Assembly (NCBI GenBank): GCA_964636495.1
Contig: CAZWSL010000001.1
Coordinates: forward strand, 1-64,000
Length of the DNA stretch: 64,000 nucleotides
Source: Desulfobacula sp964636495
GTDB taxonomy: Bacteria > Desulfobacterota > Desulfobacteria > Desulfobacterales > Desulfobacteraceae
Direction of reading: 5' to 3'
Shown here: positions 22,632 to 31,684 of the stretch, piece after piece
Position numbering within the stretch: position 1 is the first letter of the stretch
Layout: each line of letters begins with the position of its first letter
Translations under genes and position numbers: made by a program
Notes under the pieces: generated by a model
Told to the model about the DNA's origin: nothing
Seen by the model: the letters and a program-made list of their open reading frames with translations, nothing else
Databases searched by the model: none

Positions 22632-25600
22632 ATGACAAAAGAGATTAACATCCATAAGAATAAACCTTCTTCTCTTAAGCTTTATCACGAATTGATGGCC
22701 AACAAGGTTGGCGAAATTCTTCTTGTATCCTGCCCCTATGATGCTTTCATCATGGAAGAGGAAGGTCGCCTTTCAACAAGAATTATAAATGAGTATAAGG
22801 GGCTTAACCTTTCCAAACCACCCCGTCTCACACTGGTCTCCTCTGCTTATGATGCATTTGAAAGACTCAAAATTAAAAAATTTGATCTGATTATTGCAAT
22901 GCCAAGTCTTGATGGCATGGATGTATTTGATTTTGGAGCAAAGGTAAAAGAAAAATACGCTGACCTGCCTTTTTTTATGCTGCTGCACAATACGTGTGAT
23001 ATTGATAATTATATCTGCCTTGATAATTCAACAGCCATTGATAGAACATATATCTGGGGGGGTAATACAGACCTGCTGCTGGCCATTATAAAAAATTTTG
23101 AAGATGAGATGAATGTTGACTTTGATACTGCAAATGCAGGTGTCAGGGTAATAATTATGGTGGAAGACTCACCCTATCACTACTCCTCTTTTCTGCCGGT
23201 ACTGTATAAACAGATTGTACTGCAGACACAGTCTGTAATTGATGACTCAATTAACGAGGAACACAGACTGCTTAAAATGCGCGGGCGTCCGAAAATCCTT
23301 CTTGCCCATAATTATGAAGAAGCTGTGGCCCTTTATGAAAAATATAAACCCTATCTCCTGTCTGTGTTTTCAGATATGAGATATCACAGAAAAGGGGAAG
23401 AGGATGAATCAGCAGGTTATAAACTTCTTGCAAGTATCAAAAAGGAAATTCCAGGGATTCCTCTATTGATTTTAAGTACAGAAGAGCATAACAGAGAAAA
23501 AGCTGCAGATATCCCAGCTGTTTTTATCAATAAAAATGCCAGCAACCTGAATGACATGATTAAAAGTTTTTTTGCCACTTTTCTTGGATTTGGTGCATTT
23601 GTTTTCAGAATGCCTGATGGTGAAGAGATTGCAAGGGCAAGTGATTTAAGGACCCTTGAAAAACTGCTGGATGAAATTCCAGATGAATCAATTGTTTTTC
23701 ATGCAATGAATGATGATTTTTCAAAATGGTTTATGGCAAGAAGTGAAATCGATTTTGCCTTAAGCCTCAAAACATATAAAATAAGTGATTTTCCAGATCC
23801 AAGGGTTCTTAAAAAATTTTTGATTGACAGTATTCATGCTGAAAGAAAAGGATACAGCAAAGGACAGATTATTGATTTTGATTCAAATAAATTTGATCTT
23901 GATACTCATTTTGTAAAAATCGGGAATGGATCCCTTGGCGGAAAAGCCAGGGGACTGGCTTTTATGGCTTCTCAGATTAAAAAAAATTCTTCGCTGCAGG
24001 AGAAGTTTCCAGGTATTGACATCAGTATCCCCAGAACTTTTGTGATTTCTACACAGGGATTTAAAAGATTTATTGAAGAGAACCACCTTTTCAAACTTCT
24101 TGACGCTCAGGAAAAACTTGATGATCACCAGGTTGTAGATTATTTCATAAAAGCAACCCTTCCTGAATGGTTGAAAAAAAGTTTGAAAGCCTATCTGCAG
24201 AGTGTAAAATATCCCATTGCAGTCCGCTCTTCATCACTTTTTGAAGATGCGCACTACCAGCCTTTTGCAGGGCTTTATAACACATACATGCTTCCTAATT
24301 CAGATCCCAGCCTTGAAAGACGTCTTGAACGTTTAATTGTTGCCGTTAAACTGGTTTACGCCTCCACCTATCTTAAAGCCCCTAGATCCTATGCAAAATC
24401 AACCATGCACAGAACTGAAGATGAGGAGATGGCAGTTGTGATTCAGCAGTTGGCAGGAAAAGTGCATGGAAACTATTTCTACCCGGCAATTTCAGGAGTG
24501 GCTCAATCCTATAATTTTTATCCCATAAAACATTTAAAAGCTGAAGATGGTATCACCCATATTGCACTGGGGCTCGGGAAAATCGTCATGGAAGGTGGAC
24601 TCACATTAAGGTTCTGCCCGAAATACCCTCAGTTTTTACCCCAGTTTTCCATGGTAGACGATATCCTGGAGAATTCACAAAAATATTTTTATGCTTTAAA
24701 ACTGGATGCATTCCCGTATCATGATGATGATAAACTCATATCCTCCCTGATTCAAGATCCTGCAGTTGAGAAACTTGAATTGAGCGATGCGGTAAACCAT
24801 CCAGCTGTAAGATCTTTATCTTCAACATATCATGTCCAGGATAATAAGATCAGAGACTCTTTTTCAAAAAAGGGTTTTCCGGTTTTAACTTTTGCTGACA
24901 TTCTTAAGCATAAAGCTTTTCCACTGCCTGAACTCCTTGATGAAGTTACCAGAATAGGAAGCAGATGGATGGGAGCTTCAGTTGAAGTTGAATTTGCGGT
25001 AAATCTACCGGATAGTGTTGATGAAAAACCGCATTTTTCACTTCTGCAAATAAGACCCATGGGGAGATATAAACAAAATCTTGGAGTAGAAATAGGAAAA
25101 AAAGAGATTCAAGAAGCGTTTTGCTTTTCTTCACTTTCTCTCGGAAATGGTGAATATAAAGATATTTATGATATTGTTTATGTAGATCCTGACGTGTTTG
25201 ATCCTGGAAAAACTGTCGAGATCGCCGGAGAGATCAATAAAATTAATGCACGTTTTAATGAAACCGGCAGAAAATATATTTTAATCGGACCGGGAAGGTG
25301 GGGGTCTTCAGACCGGTGGCTTGGCATACCAGTGGTGTGGAATGATATCTCCAATGTTGGCGTAATGGTTGAAACCACAATTGAAAGTATTAAGGCTGAT
25401 CCCTCCCAGGGCTCTCATTTTTTTCAAAATATCACCTCCCTTGGTATCAGCTATATTACTGTTGTGGACAAGAGAGATGATTTTATTGATTATGATTTTT
25501 TGAAATGCCAGATCTGTGAAACCAAAACAGATTATCTGAAACATATAAAGTTTGATGATCCTGTTAAAATCCTTGTGGATGGGAAGACATCTCAGGCTGT

Positions 25601-25667
25601 ATTAATGCCCTATCAAGAGGAGCATCCAGATGATGTAATGGATGATATTCCTGTTATTGAATCGTGA
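22632..25667 (+). CDS. Two receiver-like domains fused to a PEP/pyruvate-binding (PPDK_N) domain
   Basis: This is a 1011-residue cytoplasmic protein. Residues about 30-165 and 175-320 look like degenerate receiver domains (FDLIIAMPSLDGMD; IIMVEDSPYHYSSF). From about 435 comes the ATP-grasp-like nucleotide-binding domain of PEP synthase/pyruvate phosphate dikinase: GGKARGLAFMASQI, AVRSSSLFEDAHYQPFAGLYNTYMLPN, and a late LLQIRPMG. The phosphohistidine swivelling domain and PEP/pyruvate TIM barrel are absent, so it is not a complete PpsA or PPDK. A C-terminal part (GPGRWGSSDRWLGIPVVWNDIS) is shared with a group of similar large proteins in this lineage. It is perhaps a nucleotide-dependent signalling phosphotransferase, but that is inference. 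Confidence 0.8.
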   Translation: MTKEINIHKNKPSSLKLYHELMANKVGEILLVSCPYDAFIMEEEGRLSTRIINEYKGLNLSKPPRLTLVSSAYDAFERLKIKKFDLIIAMPSLDGMDVFDFGAKVKEKYADLPFFMLLHNTCDIDNYICLDNSTAIDRTYIWGGNTDLLLAIIKNFEDEMNVDFDTANAGVRVIIMVEDSPYHYSSFLPVLYKQIVLQTQSVIDDSINEEHRLLKMRGRPKILLAHNYEEAVALYEKYKPYLLSVFSDMRYHRKGEEDESAGYKLLASIKKEIPGIPLLILSTEEHNREKAADIPAVFINKNASNLNDMIKSFFATFLGFGAFVFRMPDGEEIARASDLRTLEKLLDEIPDESIVFHAMNDDFSKWFMARSEIDFALSLKTYKISDFPDPRVLKKFLIDSIHAERKGYSKGQIIDFDSNKFDLDTHFVKIGNGSLGGKARGLAFMASQIKKNSSLQEKFPGIDISIPRTFVISTQGFKRFIEENHLFKLLDAQEKLDDHQVVDYFIKATLPEWLKKSLKAYLQSVKYPIAVRSSSLFEDAHYQPFAGLYNTYMLPNSDPSLERRLERLIVAVKLVYASTYLKAPRSYAKSTMHRTEDEEMAVVIQQLAGKVHGNYFYPAISGVAQSYNFYPIKHLKAEDGITHIALGLGKIVMEGGLTLRFCPKYPQFLPQFSMVDDILENSQKYFYALKLDAFPYHDDDKLISSLIQDPAVEKLELSDAVNHPAVRSLSSTYHVQDNKIRDSFSKKGFPVLTFADILKHKAFPLPELLDEVTRIGSRWMGASVEVEFAVNLPDSVDEKPHFSLLQIRPMGRYKQNLGVEIGKKEIQEAFCFSSLSLGNGEYKDIYDIVYVDPDVFDPGKTVEIAGEINKINARFNETGRKYILIGPGRWGSSDRWLGIPVVWNDISNVGVMVETTIESIKADPSQGSHFFQNITSLGISYITVVDKRDDFIDYDFLKCQICETKTDYLKHIKFDDPVKILVDGKTSQAVLMPYQEEHPDDVMDDIPVIES

Positions 25668-25764
25668 CCAGGCTGTTGGATGATTTTCATGCTACAGCGT
25701 GTATATTACATAAAATTATTTTAAGATATAGACCTGTTCCATGCTGCAGTAGATTCTGGAATAT

Positions 25765-26367
25765 TTAATGAATCAGCTGACCTGTAAGATAGGTGCATGT
25801 GATGGAGAGGCATTCAAGATCAAGATATTTTTCAGCATCTTCCTGGTATAAATAAGTTGCTTTGGAAGGCATGCCCCCCTCATTATCATTAAAATTGAGA
25901 ATAACAGGGATTCTATGGAGTGCCTTGAATCTGACGCAGAGATCATAGTTTGCCATCTCCATAATGATACCGCCGAGTTTCGTGCATCGGATTTCAAGTC
26001 CTTTAAGATGTCCTGAAAAAGAGGTTTCTATTATTCTGTTTGTATTGGTTGTGAAGCTTGAGAACAGAGGCCCGCTGTCTTTAAATTCCCGGAATGTTAC
26101 CAGTTTATCTGATTTTTCAGGAAGTTTTTCAGGGCATGATAAAATATACCGGCATAATAATAATTTTACAGCAGCGGTTGGATCACTGCCTTTCATATCG
26201 CTTATTCCGTTTTTTGTAACCTTGAGCCTACGATCAAAAAAATCAAAATATAAGGCATCTTCTTCATATCGCCCACCAAGAATACGTGCCTTGTCAGCCA
26301 AATTGATATGTTTTATTTTCGCAAGGTCTTCAGCATATTTCTGGTCAAATGTTTTAGAATTGTTCAT
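25765..26367 (-). CDS. DUF3786-family protein
   Basis: The product has 200 residues. It opens with FDQKYAEDLAKIKHINLADKARILGGRYEEDALYFDFFDRRLKV and contains LLLCRYILSC and the C-terminal PVILNFNDNEGGMPSKATYLYQEDAEKYLDLECLS, all typical of DUF3786. This family is found in anaerobes and often occurs near corrinoid or Fe-S metabolism genes. No catalytic residues can be assigned here. It is the third gene of a minus-strand trio with two small proteins. Convergent with the preceding plus-strand gene. Confidence 0.8.
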   Translation of the reverse strand: MNNSKTFDQKYAEDLAKIKHINLADKARILGGRYEEDALYFDFFDRRLKVTKNGISDMKGSDPTAAVKLLLCRYILSCPEKLPEKSDKLVTFREFKDSGPLFSSFTTNTNRIIETSFSGHLKGLEIRCTKLGGIIMEMANYDLCVRFKALHRIPVILNFNDNEGGMPSKATYLYQEDAEKYLDLECLSITCTYLTGQLIH

Positions 26368-26391
26368 CTATGGATACTGAATATGAATCAA

Positions 26392-26568
26392 TTATCTGTT
26401 CTGCAAGTGTCCGAGTTTTTTCAGCAGCAGGTCATATTCATCCTCATATTCTAAGAGCTCCAGCATCACAGGCGGTCTGACAGAGTGGGCAGGGAGCCGA
26501 TCCTTAGTCTCCTTTATCACAACTTCAAGTTCATGCATCCTTTTTTTTATATCATCAATTGACTGCAT
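26392..26568 (-). CDS. Small protein with LPAHSV motif
   Basis: The 58-residue product is MQSIDDIKKRMHELEVVIKE followed by TKDRLPAHSVRPPVMLELLEYEDEYDLLLKKLGHL, helical and acidic/basic amphipathic around a central LPAHSVRPP turn. The start is four bases after the stop of the zinc-ribbon protein gene, with no Shine-Dalgarno of its own, so it is probably translationally coupled. A similar LPAHSVxP turn recurs in small deltaproteobacterial proteins, from memory. Function unknown. Confidence 0.6.
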   Translation of the reverse strand: MQSIDDIKKRMHELEVVIKETKDRLPAHSVRPPVMLELLEYEDEYDLLLKKLGHLQNR

Positions 26569-26572
26569 GGTT

Positions 26573-26815
26573 TTAATAGTTTACTCCGGCTGCCTTTACA
26601 TACTGAGCACTGTGTGAATGACATGGTGTCACTCCAAATACCATTCCACATGAAGGGCAGGAGGATTCCATATGTTCCATTTTGAAAGCATTGTCACAAT
26701 TATCACAATTGATTGCAAGCGATTCTGCCAGAGGTGCTGCACTGAAACCCATTACTCTTATTTTATCCACAATCTGTTTTCCTGATTCAAAAGTACCTGA
26801 ACATCCGTTATGCAT
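26573..26815 (-). CDS. Small CxxC zinc-ribbon-like protein
   Basis: The preferred start at 26815 (AGGAG ten bases upstream) gives 80 residues; an alternative ATG at 26848 adds 11. The N-terminal part is NGCSGTFESGKQIVDKIRVMGFSAAPLAES. It is followed by a likely zinc ribbon, CDNCDNAFKMEHMESSCPSCGMVFGVTPCH, with two CxxC pairs, and further Cys and His residues that may extend the site. There is no DNA-binding signature. It is first of three adjacent minus-strand genes. It may act as a metal-binding accessory or regulator. The function is unknown. Confidence 0.65.
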   Translation of the reverse strand: MHNGCSGTFESGKQIVDKIRVMGFSAAPLAESLAINCDNCDNAFKMEHMESSCPSCGMVFGVTPCHSHSAQYVKAAGVNY

Positions 26816-26977
26816 TGTATTTTTTCTCCTGTCTGCTGGATTGTCCATGGTTCAGACTACTCCAGTTGTGTTAAATATTTTTATCTTCTAATCTGATATC
26901 TAACAAAAAAAGAGTGACAGTGAATTGATCTAAATCAAGAAAACAAATTTTTTGCGAGGTGCTGCAATTATATCTGA

Positions 26978-26994
26978 TCTCCTGTAACAGGAGA
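26978..26994 (-). terminator. Short hairpin after the acyl-CoA dehydrogenase gene
   Basis: TCTCCTG-TAA-CAGGAGA forms a tight 7-bp stem with a 3-base loop 20 bp beyond the acd stop codon on the minus strand. No uridine run follows, so its termination strength is unclear. Confidence 0.45.
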
Positions 26995-27013
26995 CAGGGG
27001 AATACCTGTTTAA

Positions 27014-28168
27014 CTATGGCTTTCGTTTATCTTTTAGAATCTGATTTGAAATTACAATTCTCTGGATTTCACTTGTACCTTCATAAATGGTGAACACCCT
27101 TGCGTCCCTGTAAAATCTTTCAACTTCGTAATCTTTGGTAAAACCGTATCCGCCATGCATCTGTATGGCTCTTGCAGTTACTTCATTCACCATTTCAGAT
27201 GCAAAGAGTTTGGCAATGGAAGCCTCTTTTGTATATTTTTTCTTCCTGTCTTTTAAAGATGCAGCTGAAAAAATCAACTGCTTTGCTGCTTCTATTTTTG
27301 TTGCCATATCTGCAATCTGAAATCTTATGGCCTGATGTTTTGATACAGCAGCTCCAAACTGTTTTCTTTTTTTTACATATTTGACTGCAGCATCAAAAGC
27401 AGCCATTGCAACACCGTATGATTGCGCTGCAATACCAATTCTGCCGCTGTCCAGGCCTGACATGGCAATCTTGAATCCATCCCCCTCTTTTCCGATTATA
27501 TTTGATACCGGAATTTTACAGTTCTCCAGTATTAAATCAGTTGTATCAGAAGCCCGCAACCCCATTTTATCTTCCATATGCCCGACAATAAGACCGGGAG
27601 TTCCCTTGGGAATGATAAAACAGCTTATTCCTTTGTGTCCCTTGCTTTCATCTGTTTTAGCAGTGATCAATGCAACTTTTGAATTTTTTCCGCTTGTAAT
27701 AAAACGCTTTGTACCATTAAGAATGTAATAATCTCCATCCCTTACTGCTGTTGCCTCCTGGCTGACTGGATCTGAACCTGCATCAGGTTCAGTAAGGCCA
27801 AATGCACCGATTATTTCACCGGAAGCCAGAGGTGTCAGAAATTCCTCTTTTTGCTCTTTTGTTCCAAATTTATACAAGGTTTCACAAACAATTGAATTCT
27901 GTACCGACATGACAACAGATGTTGATGCGCATGAATAGGCAATCTCAGATAATGCCAGCACATAAGAGATTGTATCTGCCTCCTCTCCTCCATACGCTTC
28001 CGGTATCATCATTCCCATCAGGCCCAGTTCACCCATCTGCTTAAAGTTTTCAGCCGGAAACTCTTTTGTTTTATCTCTTTCAGAAGCAGTTGCAGCAATT
28101 ACTTTTCTTGAAAATTCTCTCACCATATTCTGGATCATTAATTGTTCGCTTGTAAGCTTAAATAACAT
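27014..28168 (-). CDS. Acyl-CoA dehydrogenase
   Basis: This 384-residue FAD enzyme introduces the alpha,beta double bond in an acyl-CoA and passes electrons to ETF. It shows the signature AFGLTEPDAGSDP, FITSGKNS, the MHGGYGFTKDYEVERFYRDAR segment, and the catalytic base Glu363 in YEGTSEIQ. The position of the base is that of short/branched-chain and butyryl-CoA types rather than isovaleryl- or long-chain enzymes. It is encoded downstream of ilvE and an XRE-cupin regulator in the same direction, so branched-chain or short-chain acyl-CoA oxidation is plausible. Cytoplasmic. Confidence 0.9.
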   Translation of the reverse strand: MLFKLTSEQLMIQNMVREFSRKVIAATASERDKTKEFPAENFKQMGELGLMGMMIPEAYGGEEADTISYVLALSEIAYSCASTSVVMSVQNSIVCETLYKFGTKEQKEEFLTPLASGEIIGAFGLTEPDAGSDPVSQEATAVRDGDYYILNGTKRFITSGKNSKVALITAKTDESKGHKGISCFIIPKGTPGLIVGHMEDKMGLRASDTTDLILENCKIPVSNIIGKEGDGFKIAMSGLDSGRIGIAAQSYGVAMAAFDAAVKYVKKRKQFGAAVSKHQAIRFQIADMATKIEAAKQLIFSAASLKDRKKKYTKEASIAKLFASEMVNEVTARAIQMHGGYGFTKDYEVERFYRDARVFTIYEGTSEIQRIVISNQILKDKRKP

Positions 28169-28220
28169 AACTTTTCCCTCTTATTATCTTAACCTTTCAG
28201 CATTTGGTAACAGTTTCCTG

Positions 28221-28766
28221 TCATGGGGCGTATACCACAACAACAAGTTCCGCATCTGTTGTCCCGGTATTTACAAGATCGTGTTTTATTCCGGAATTAA
28301 AGTGGAGGGAGCCGCCTTTTTTCAGTTTATTGACATTATCACCGACTGTAACTTCAACTTTGCCTTTGAGAACATAGACAAACTCTTCCCCTTCATGTTG
28401 AAAACCCACACCATCATGTCCCTTTCCGGCTTCAATCACAATTTTAAAGGCCCTGAGATGTTTATTCTCAGCATTTGGAGTTAATGGAGTATATGCATAA
28501 TTGTCTGTACGTTTGGTATAAGCCTTTGTTCTTTCCCTAATGGTATCATCCTGCTCCTTCAGAAGAAAGCTTGAATCAATGTGAAGAATTCTTGAAATCT
28601 GAAGCAGGGTTCCTACAGATGGCCTCTGGTCCCCGCCTTCAATCTTTTTTATAAATTCTTTTGACATTCCGGTTTCATTAGCCATCATGTCAAGTGTTAT
28701 TTTCTTATCAAGCCTGGCCCGCCGTATCCTTTTACCAATGGGTATGATCTGTGTTTTTTTTGCCAT
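28221..28766 (-). CDS. XRE-family regulator with cupin sensor domain
   Basis: The 181-residue protein has an N-terminal helix-turn-helix (RIRRARLDKKITLDMMANETGMSKEFIKKIEGGDQRPS, about 14-51) and a C-terminal cupin (about 105-178: GFQHEGEEFVYVLKGKVEVTVGDN, LKKGGSLHFNSGIKHDLVNTG) with His/Glu residues that could bind a metal or small ligand. Such regulators usually control neighbouring catabolic genes. It begins 11 bp after ilvE and ends 52 bp before the acyl-CoA dehydrogenase gene, so it may regulate both in response to an amino acid or acyl-CoA intermediate. Confidence 0.88.
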   Translation of the reverse strand: MAKKTQIIPIGKRIRRARLDKKITLDMMANETGMSKEFIKKIEGGDQRPSVGTLLQISRILHIDSSFLLKEQDDTIRERTKAYTKRTDNYAYTPLTPNAENKHLRAFKIVIEAGKGHDGVGFQHEGEEFVYVLKGKVEVTVGDNVNKLKKGGSLHFNSGIKHDLVNTGTTDAELVVVVYAP

Positions 28767-28777
28767 ACTGTCTCCGG

Positions 28778-29842
28778 TTAATCTATCTTTTCAATCCAGT
28801 TTTCACTATCTTGGATTTTGCCATACTGGATGTCAGTTAAGGTATTATAAAATTTCATTGCTGTTTCACCTGGAGTTCCATCTCCTATGGAAATGACTTT
28901 GTCACCATATCTTATCTCTCCTACAGGTGAAATGACTGCTGCGGTACCTGATCCAAACACCTCTTTTAATGTCCCATCGTCATGGGCTTTGAAGATTTCA
29001 TCAATTGTAATTTTTCGTTCAGATATTGTCATTCCCCATTTTTTTGCAAGGGTAATGACAGAGTATCTTGTTATACCGGGGAGTATACTGCCAGTGAGAT
29101 TCGGGGTTAAAATCTCATCATTCACAAGAAAGAATATATTCATTGCACCAACTTCTTCTATATATTTTCTTTCAATGGCATCAAGCCAGAGTACCTGGGC
29201 GTATCCATCCTCCTTTGCCTCCTCGGAAGCAATAAGGCTTGCAGCATAGTTTCCAGCGGTTTTGAATTCTCCTACACCACCTTTCACTGCTCTTACATGA
29301 TCCTTGGAAACCCATATTTTTACAGGATTCAGTCCTTCAGCATAATATGCTCCAACAGAGGATAGGATAATATAGAATTTATAAGTAAAGGATGCTCTCA
29401 CACCAAGAAAAGGATCGGTTGCAATTATGGTTGGTCTTATATACAGAGATGTTCCAAGCGACTCAGGTATCCACTGCTCTTCAATCTTTATTAATTGTTT
29501 CATTGCATCCATTACAAAATCAATATCCAGTTTGGGGATACACATTCCACTGGCAGACCTGTTCATCCGTTCGAAATTTTCCCGTGCCCTGAAAAGCTGG
29601 ATTGTTTTATCAGCAGTTTTATACGCCTTTAAACCTTCAAAAATTGCCTGTCCATAATGGAAAACCATTGCAGCAGGAGATATACTAAAATCAGTATATG
29701 GCATGATTTCAGGATTATGCCACCCTTTCTCCGGAGAGTAGTCCATTACAAACATGTGATCTGTGAACACCTGTCCAAAACCGAGATCTGAGTCTGCAGG
29801 CCTTTTCCTGCCTGTTTGCACTCTGGTAATTTTAATTTCCAT
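28778..29842 (-). CDS. ilvE: Branched-chain amino acid aminotransferase
   Basis: This 354-residue PLP enzyme of fold type IV exchanges the amino group of leucine, isoleucine or valine with 2-oxoglutarate. The PLP lysine is Lys194 in EFKTAGNYA. Other family features are AIFEGLKAY, LYIRPTIIATDP, EVGAMNIFF and the late EVFGSGTAAVISPV. The length fits the longer class II (eukaryotic-type) BCAT group. With an acyl-CoA dehydrogenase downstream and an XRE-cupin regulator between, a catabolic role is as likely as biosynthesis. It has a divergent promoter region with tdh. Confidence 0.92.
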   Translation of the reverse strand: MEIKITRVQTGRKRPADSDLGFGQVFTDHMFVMDYSPEKGWHNPEIMPYTDFSISPAAMVFHYGQAIFEGLKAYKTADKTIQLFRARENFERMNRSASGMCIPKLDIDFVMDAMKQLIKIEEQWIPESLGTSLYIRPTIIATDPFLGVRASFTYKFYIILSSVGAYYAEGLNPVKIWVSKDHVRAVKGGVGEFKTAGNYAASLIASEEAKEDGYAQVLWLDAIERKYIEEVGAMNIFFLVNDEILTPNLTGSILPGITRYSVITLAKKWGMTISERKITIDEIFKAHDDGTLKEVFGSGTAAVISPVGEIRYGDKVISIGDGTPGETAMKFYNTLTDIQYGKIQDSENWIEKID

Positions 29843-29902
29843 ATTTCCTCCATTTAAACTTAATTATTATAATTTATTAATATTCTTGAGAAGTATCCAA
29901 AG

Positions 29903-29932
29903 AATATGTGATCTAAACGGGTATTTTGTCAA
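29903..29932 (-). promoter_or_regulatory. Promoter of the ilvE operon
   Basis: On the minus strand TTGACA (29932-29927) is followed after 18 bp by CATATT (29908-29903). The -35 lies within a small palindrome, TTGTC-AA-GACAA. It points at ilvE, whose start codon is 61 bp further on. Confidence 0.5.
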
Positions 29933-29959
29933 GACAATTTTATCTTTATTAGTAATTGG

Positions 29960-29988
29960 TTGACTCAATTTTTCCAGGCGATTATAAT
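29960..29988 (+). promoter_or_regulatory. Promoter of tdh
   Basis: TTGACT (29960-29965), a 17-bp spacer and a perfect TATAAT (29983-29988) precede tdh. The predicted start near 29995 gives a leader of about 58 bases with AGGATG near the ATG. Confidence 0.7.
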
Positions 29989-30052
29989 TGAGTGAGCACT
30001 TTAGGACAAAGAAAATTCTGAACTGTCAGGGAATTCAACAGGATGATGTGTT

Positions 30053-31087
30053 ATGAAGACAATGAAAGCACTTGTAAAAGCAAAACCTGAAAAAGGCCTT
30101 TGGCTTCAGGATGTTCCAGTTCCCAGAATAAGCCATGGTGACGTTTTAATAAAAATTTTGAAAACAGCCATCTGTGGGACAGATGTGCATATTTATAACT
30201 GGGATAAGTGGTCTCAGAAGACGATTCCTGTTCCAATGCACATTGGTCATGAATTTGTCGGCATAGTTGAAAAAACAGGTCAGCTGGTGAAAGATTTTAA
30301 AAAGGGAGATCTTGTTTCAGGAGAAGGGCACCTTGTATGCGGACTCTGCAGAAACTGTCTTGCCGGGCGCAGGCATTTGTGTATGGATACAAACGGTGTC
30401 GGAGTCAACAGACCTGGTGCATTTGCCCAATATCTTGCCATTCCTGTTACAAATGTATGGTATTGTGATGAAACTATTGATACAGACATTCTTGCCTGTT
30501 TTGACCCTCTTGGCAATGCAACACATACGGCACTCTCCTTTGATGTTCTGGGAGAAGATGTTTTGATTACAGGTGCAGGTCCCATCGGGTGTATGGCGAC
30601 ATCAATTGTAAAACATGCAGGTGCACGGTATGTAGTTGTAACAGATATAAATTCCTACAGGCTGGATCTTGCAAAAAAAGCCGGGGCAACAGTGACAATT
30701 GATGTTTCAAAAGAGAGTATTAGACAGGCGCAGATAGACCTTGGCATGAGGGAGGGATTTGATGTGGCAATGGAGATGTCAGGTAATCCTGACGCCCTGC
30801 ACTCCATACTTGATAATATGTGCCATGGAGGAAAAATTGCAATGCTGGGTATTATGCCCTACAACAGCGGGATTGACTGGAATAAAGTTGTATTTAACAT
30901 GCTCACCATAAAAGGTATCTATGGAAGGGAGATGTATGAGACATGGTACAAAATGACAAGCATGATTCAGACAGGTCTTGATATCACACCTCTGATTACC
31001 CATAGATTCCATTACACTGATTTTGAAAAAGGGTTTCAGGTCATGAATTCAGGTAATTCCGGAAAAGTGATACTTGAGTGGGATTAA
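30053..31087 (+). CDS. tdh: L-threonine 3-dehydrogenase
   Basis: This 344-residue zinc enzyme oxidises threonine to 2-amino-3-oxobutyrate with NAD+. The catalytic zinc residues are Cys41 in CGTDVHIYNWDKW and His66-Glu67, and the structural-zinc cysteines are 96, 99, 102 and 110. The CGTDVHIYxWDxW motif and GVNRPGAFAQYLAIP are specific to TDH rather than to general alcohol or sorbitol dehydrogenases. The partner 2-amino-3-ketobutyrate CoA ligase (kbl) is not adjacent in the window. It has its own near-consensus promoter, and a hairpin follows. Confidence 0.92.
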   Translation: MKTMKALVKAKPEKGLWLQDVPVPRISHGDVLIKILKTAICGTDVHIYNWDKWSQKTIPVPMHIGHEFVGIVEKTGQLVKDFKKGDLVSGEGHLVCGLCRNCLAGRRHLCMDTNGVGVNRPGAFAQYLAIPVTNVWYCDETIDTDILACFDPLGNATHTALSFDVLGEDVLITGAGPIGCMATSIVKHAGARYVVVTDINSYRLDLAKKAGATVTIDVSKESIRQAQIDLGMREGFDVAMEMSGNPDALHSILDNMCHGGKIAMLGIMPYNSGIDWNKVVFNMLTIKGIYGREMYETWYKMTSMIQTGLDITPLITHRFHYTDFEKGFQVMNSGNSGKVILEWD

Positions 31088-31119
31088 AATTTTTACAGGA
31101 TAACTGTTAGAAAAAAACA

Positions 31120-31145
31120 GGCCACTGATTTTCCGGGTAGTGGCC
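31120..31145 (+). terminator. Hairpin between tdh and a receiver gene
   Basis: GGCCACT (31120-31126) pairs with AGTGGCC (31139-31145) around 12 bases. No uridine run follows. It lies 32 bp after tdh and ends just before the AAAAGGG ribosome binding site of the next gene, so it may end tdh transcription or shield that site. Confidence 0.4.
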
Positions 31146-31160
31146 AAAAGGGATATAATT

Positions 31161-31652
31161 ATGGAGAGTATTCTTGAAAATAAAAAAGTTCTTGTAGTTG
31201 ATGATGAACCAGATATTCTGGAAACTCTTGAAGAGTTGCTTTATACCTGTTCAGTTGACACTGCTTCAAGTTTTGGACAGGCAATTGAGTGTCTGAAAAA
31301 TAATACCTATGATGTTGCTGTACTGGATATCATGGGGGTTCAAGGTTATGAAATATTGAAAGCAACACATAAACTGAATATTCCCTCCTTGATGCTTACC
31401 GCACATGCACTGACCCCGGATAATTTAAAGCAGTCCATGGAACAGGGAGCTGATGCTTATGTTCCAAAAGATAAACTTGTTGATATTTCAATTTACATTG
31501 CTGATGTTTTAACTGCAAGACAGCAGGGTAAGGGAAATCGTACCAACTGGTTTTCAATGCTGAGGCCGGTATTTGATAAATTGTTTGGTGAGAACTGGAG
31601 AAAGAGCAATACAGATTTCTGGGATGAATTTGATAGAAAAAGCAGTGGTTAA
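31161..31652 (+). CDS. Receiver protein with conserved aromatic C-terminal tail
   Basis: ATG at 31161 (AAGGGA upstream) gives 163 residues; a GTG at 31140 is less likely. The receiver (about 8-125) has DDEPD (14-18), phosphoacceptor Asp56 in VLDIMGV, and Lys in VPKDK. The usual MMP after the Asp is replaced by MGV. The tail NWFSMLRPVFDKLFGENWRK..TDFWDEFDRK is shared closely with the UspA-receiver fusion encoded at 43690, and so is the body of the domain, so the two are paralogues. No DNA-binding domain. It is convergent with a histidine kinase gene. Confidence 0.82.
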   Translation: MESILENKKVLVVDDEPDILETLEELLYTCSVDTASSFGQAIECLKNNTYDVAVLDIMGVQGYEILKATHKLNIPSLMLTAHALTPDNLKQSMEQGADAYVPKDKLVDISIYIADVLTARQQGKGNRTNWFSMLRPVFDKLFGENWRKSNTDFWDEFDRKSSG

Positions 31653-31684
31653 TACAGAAGAGCCCGACTGTTTAAATGATCAAA

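Noticed and set aside
22632..25667. Complete phosphoenolpyruvate synthase
   Set aside because: Only the nucleotide-binding domain is present; the swivelling phosphohistidine and PEP-binding domains are missing.
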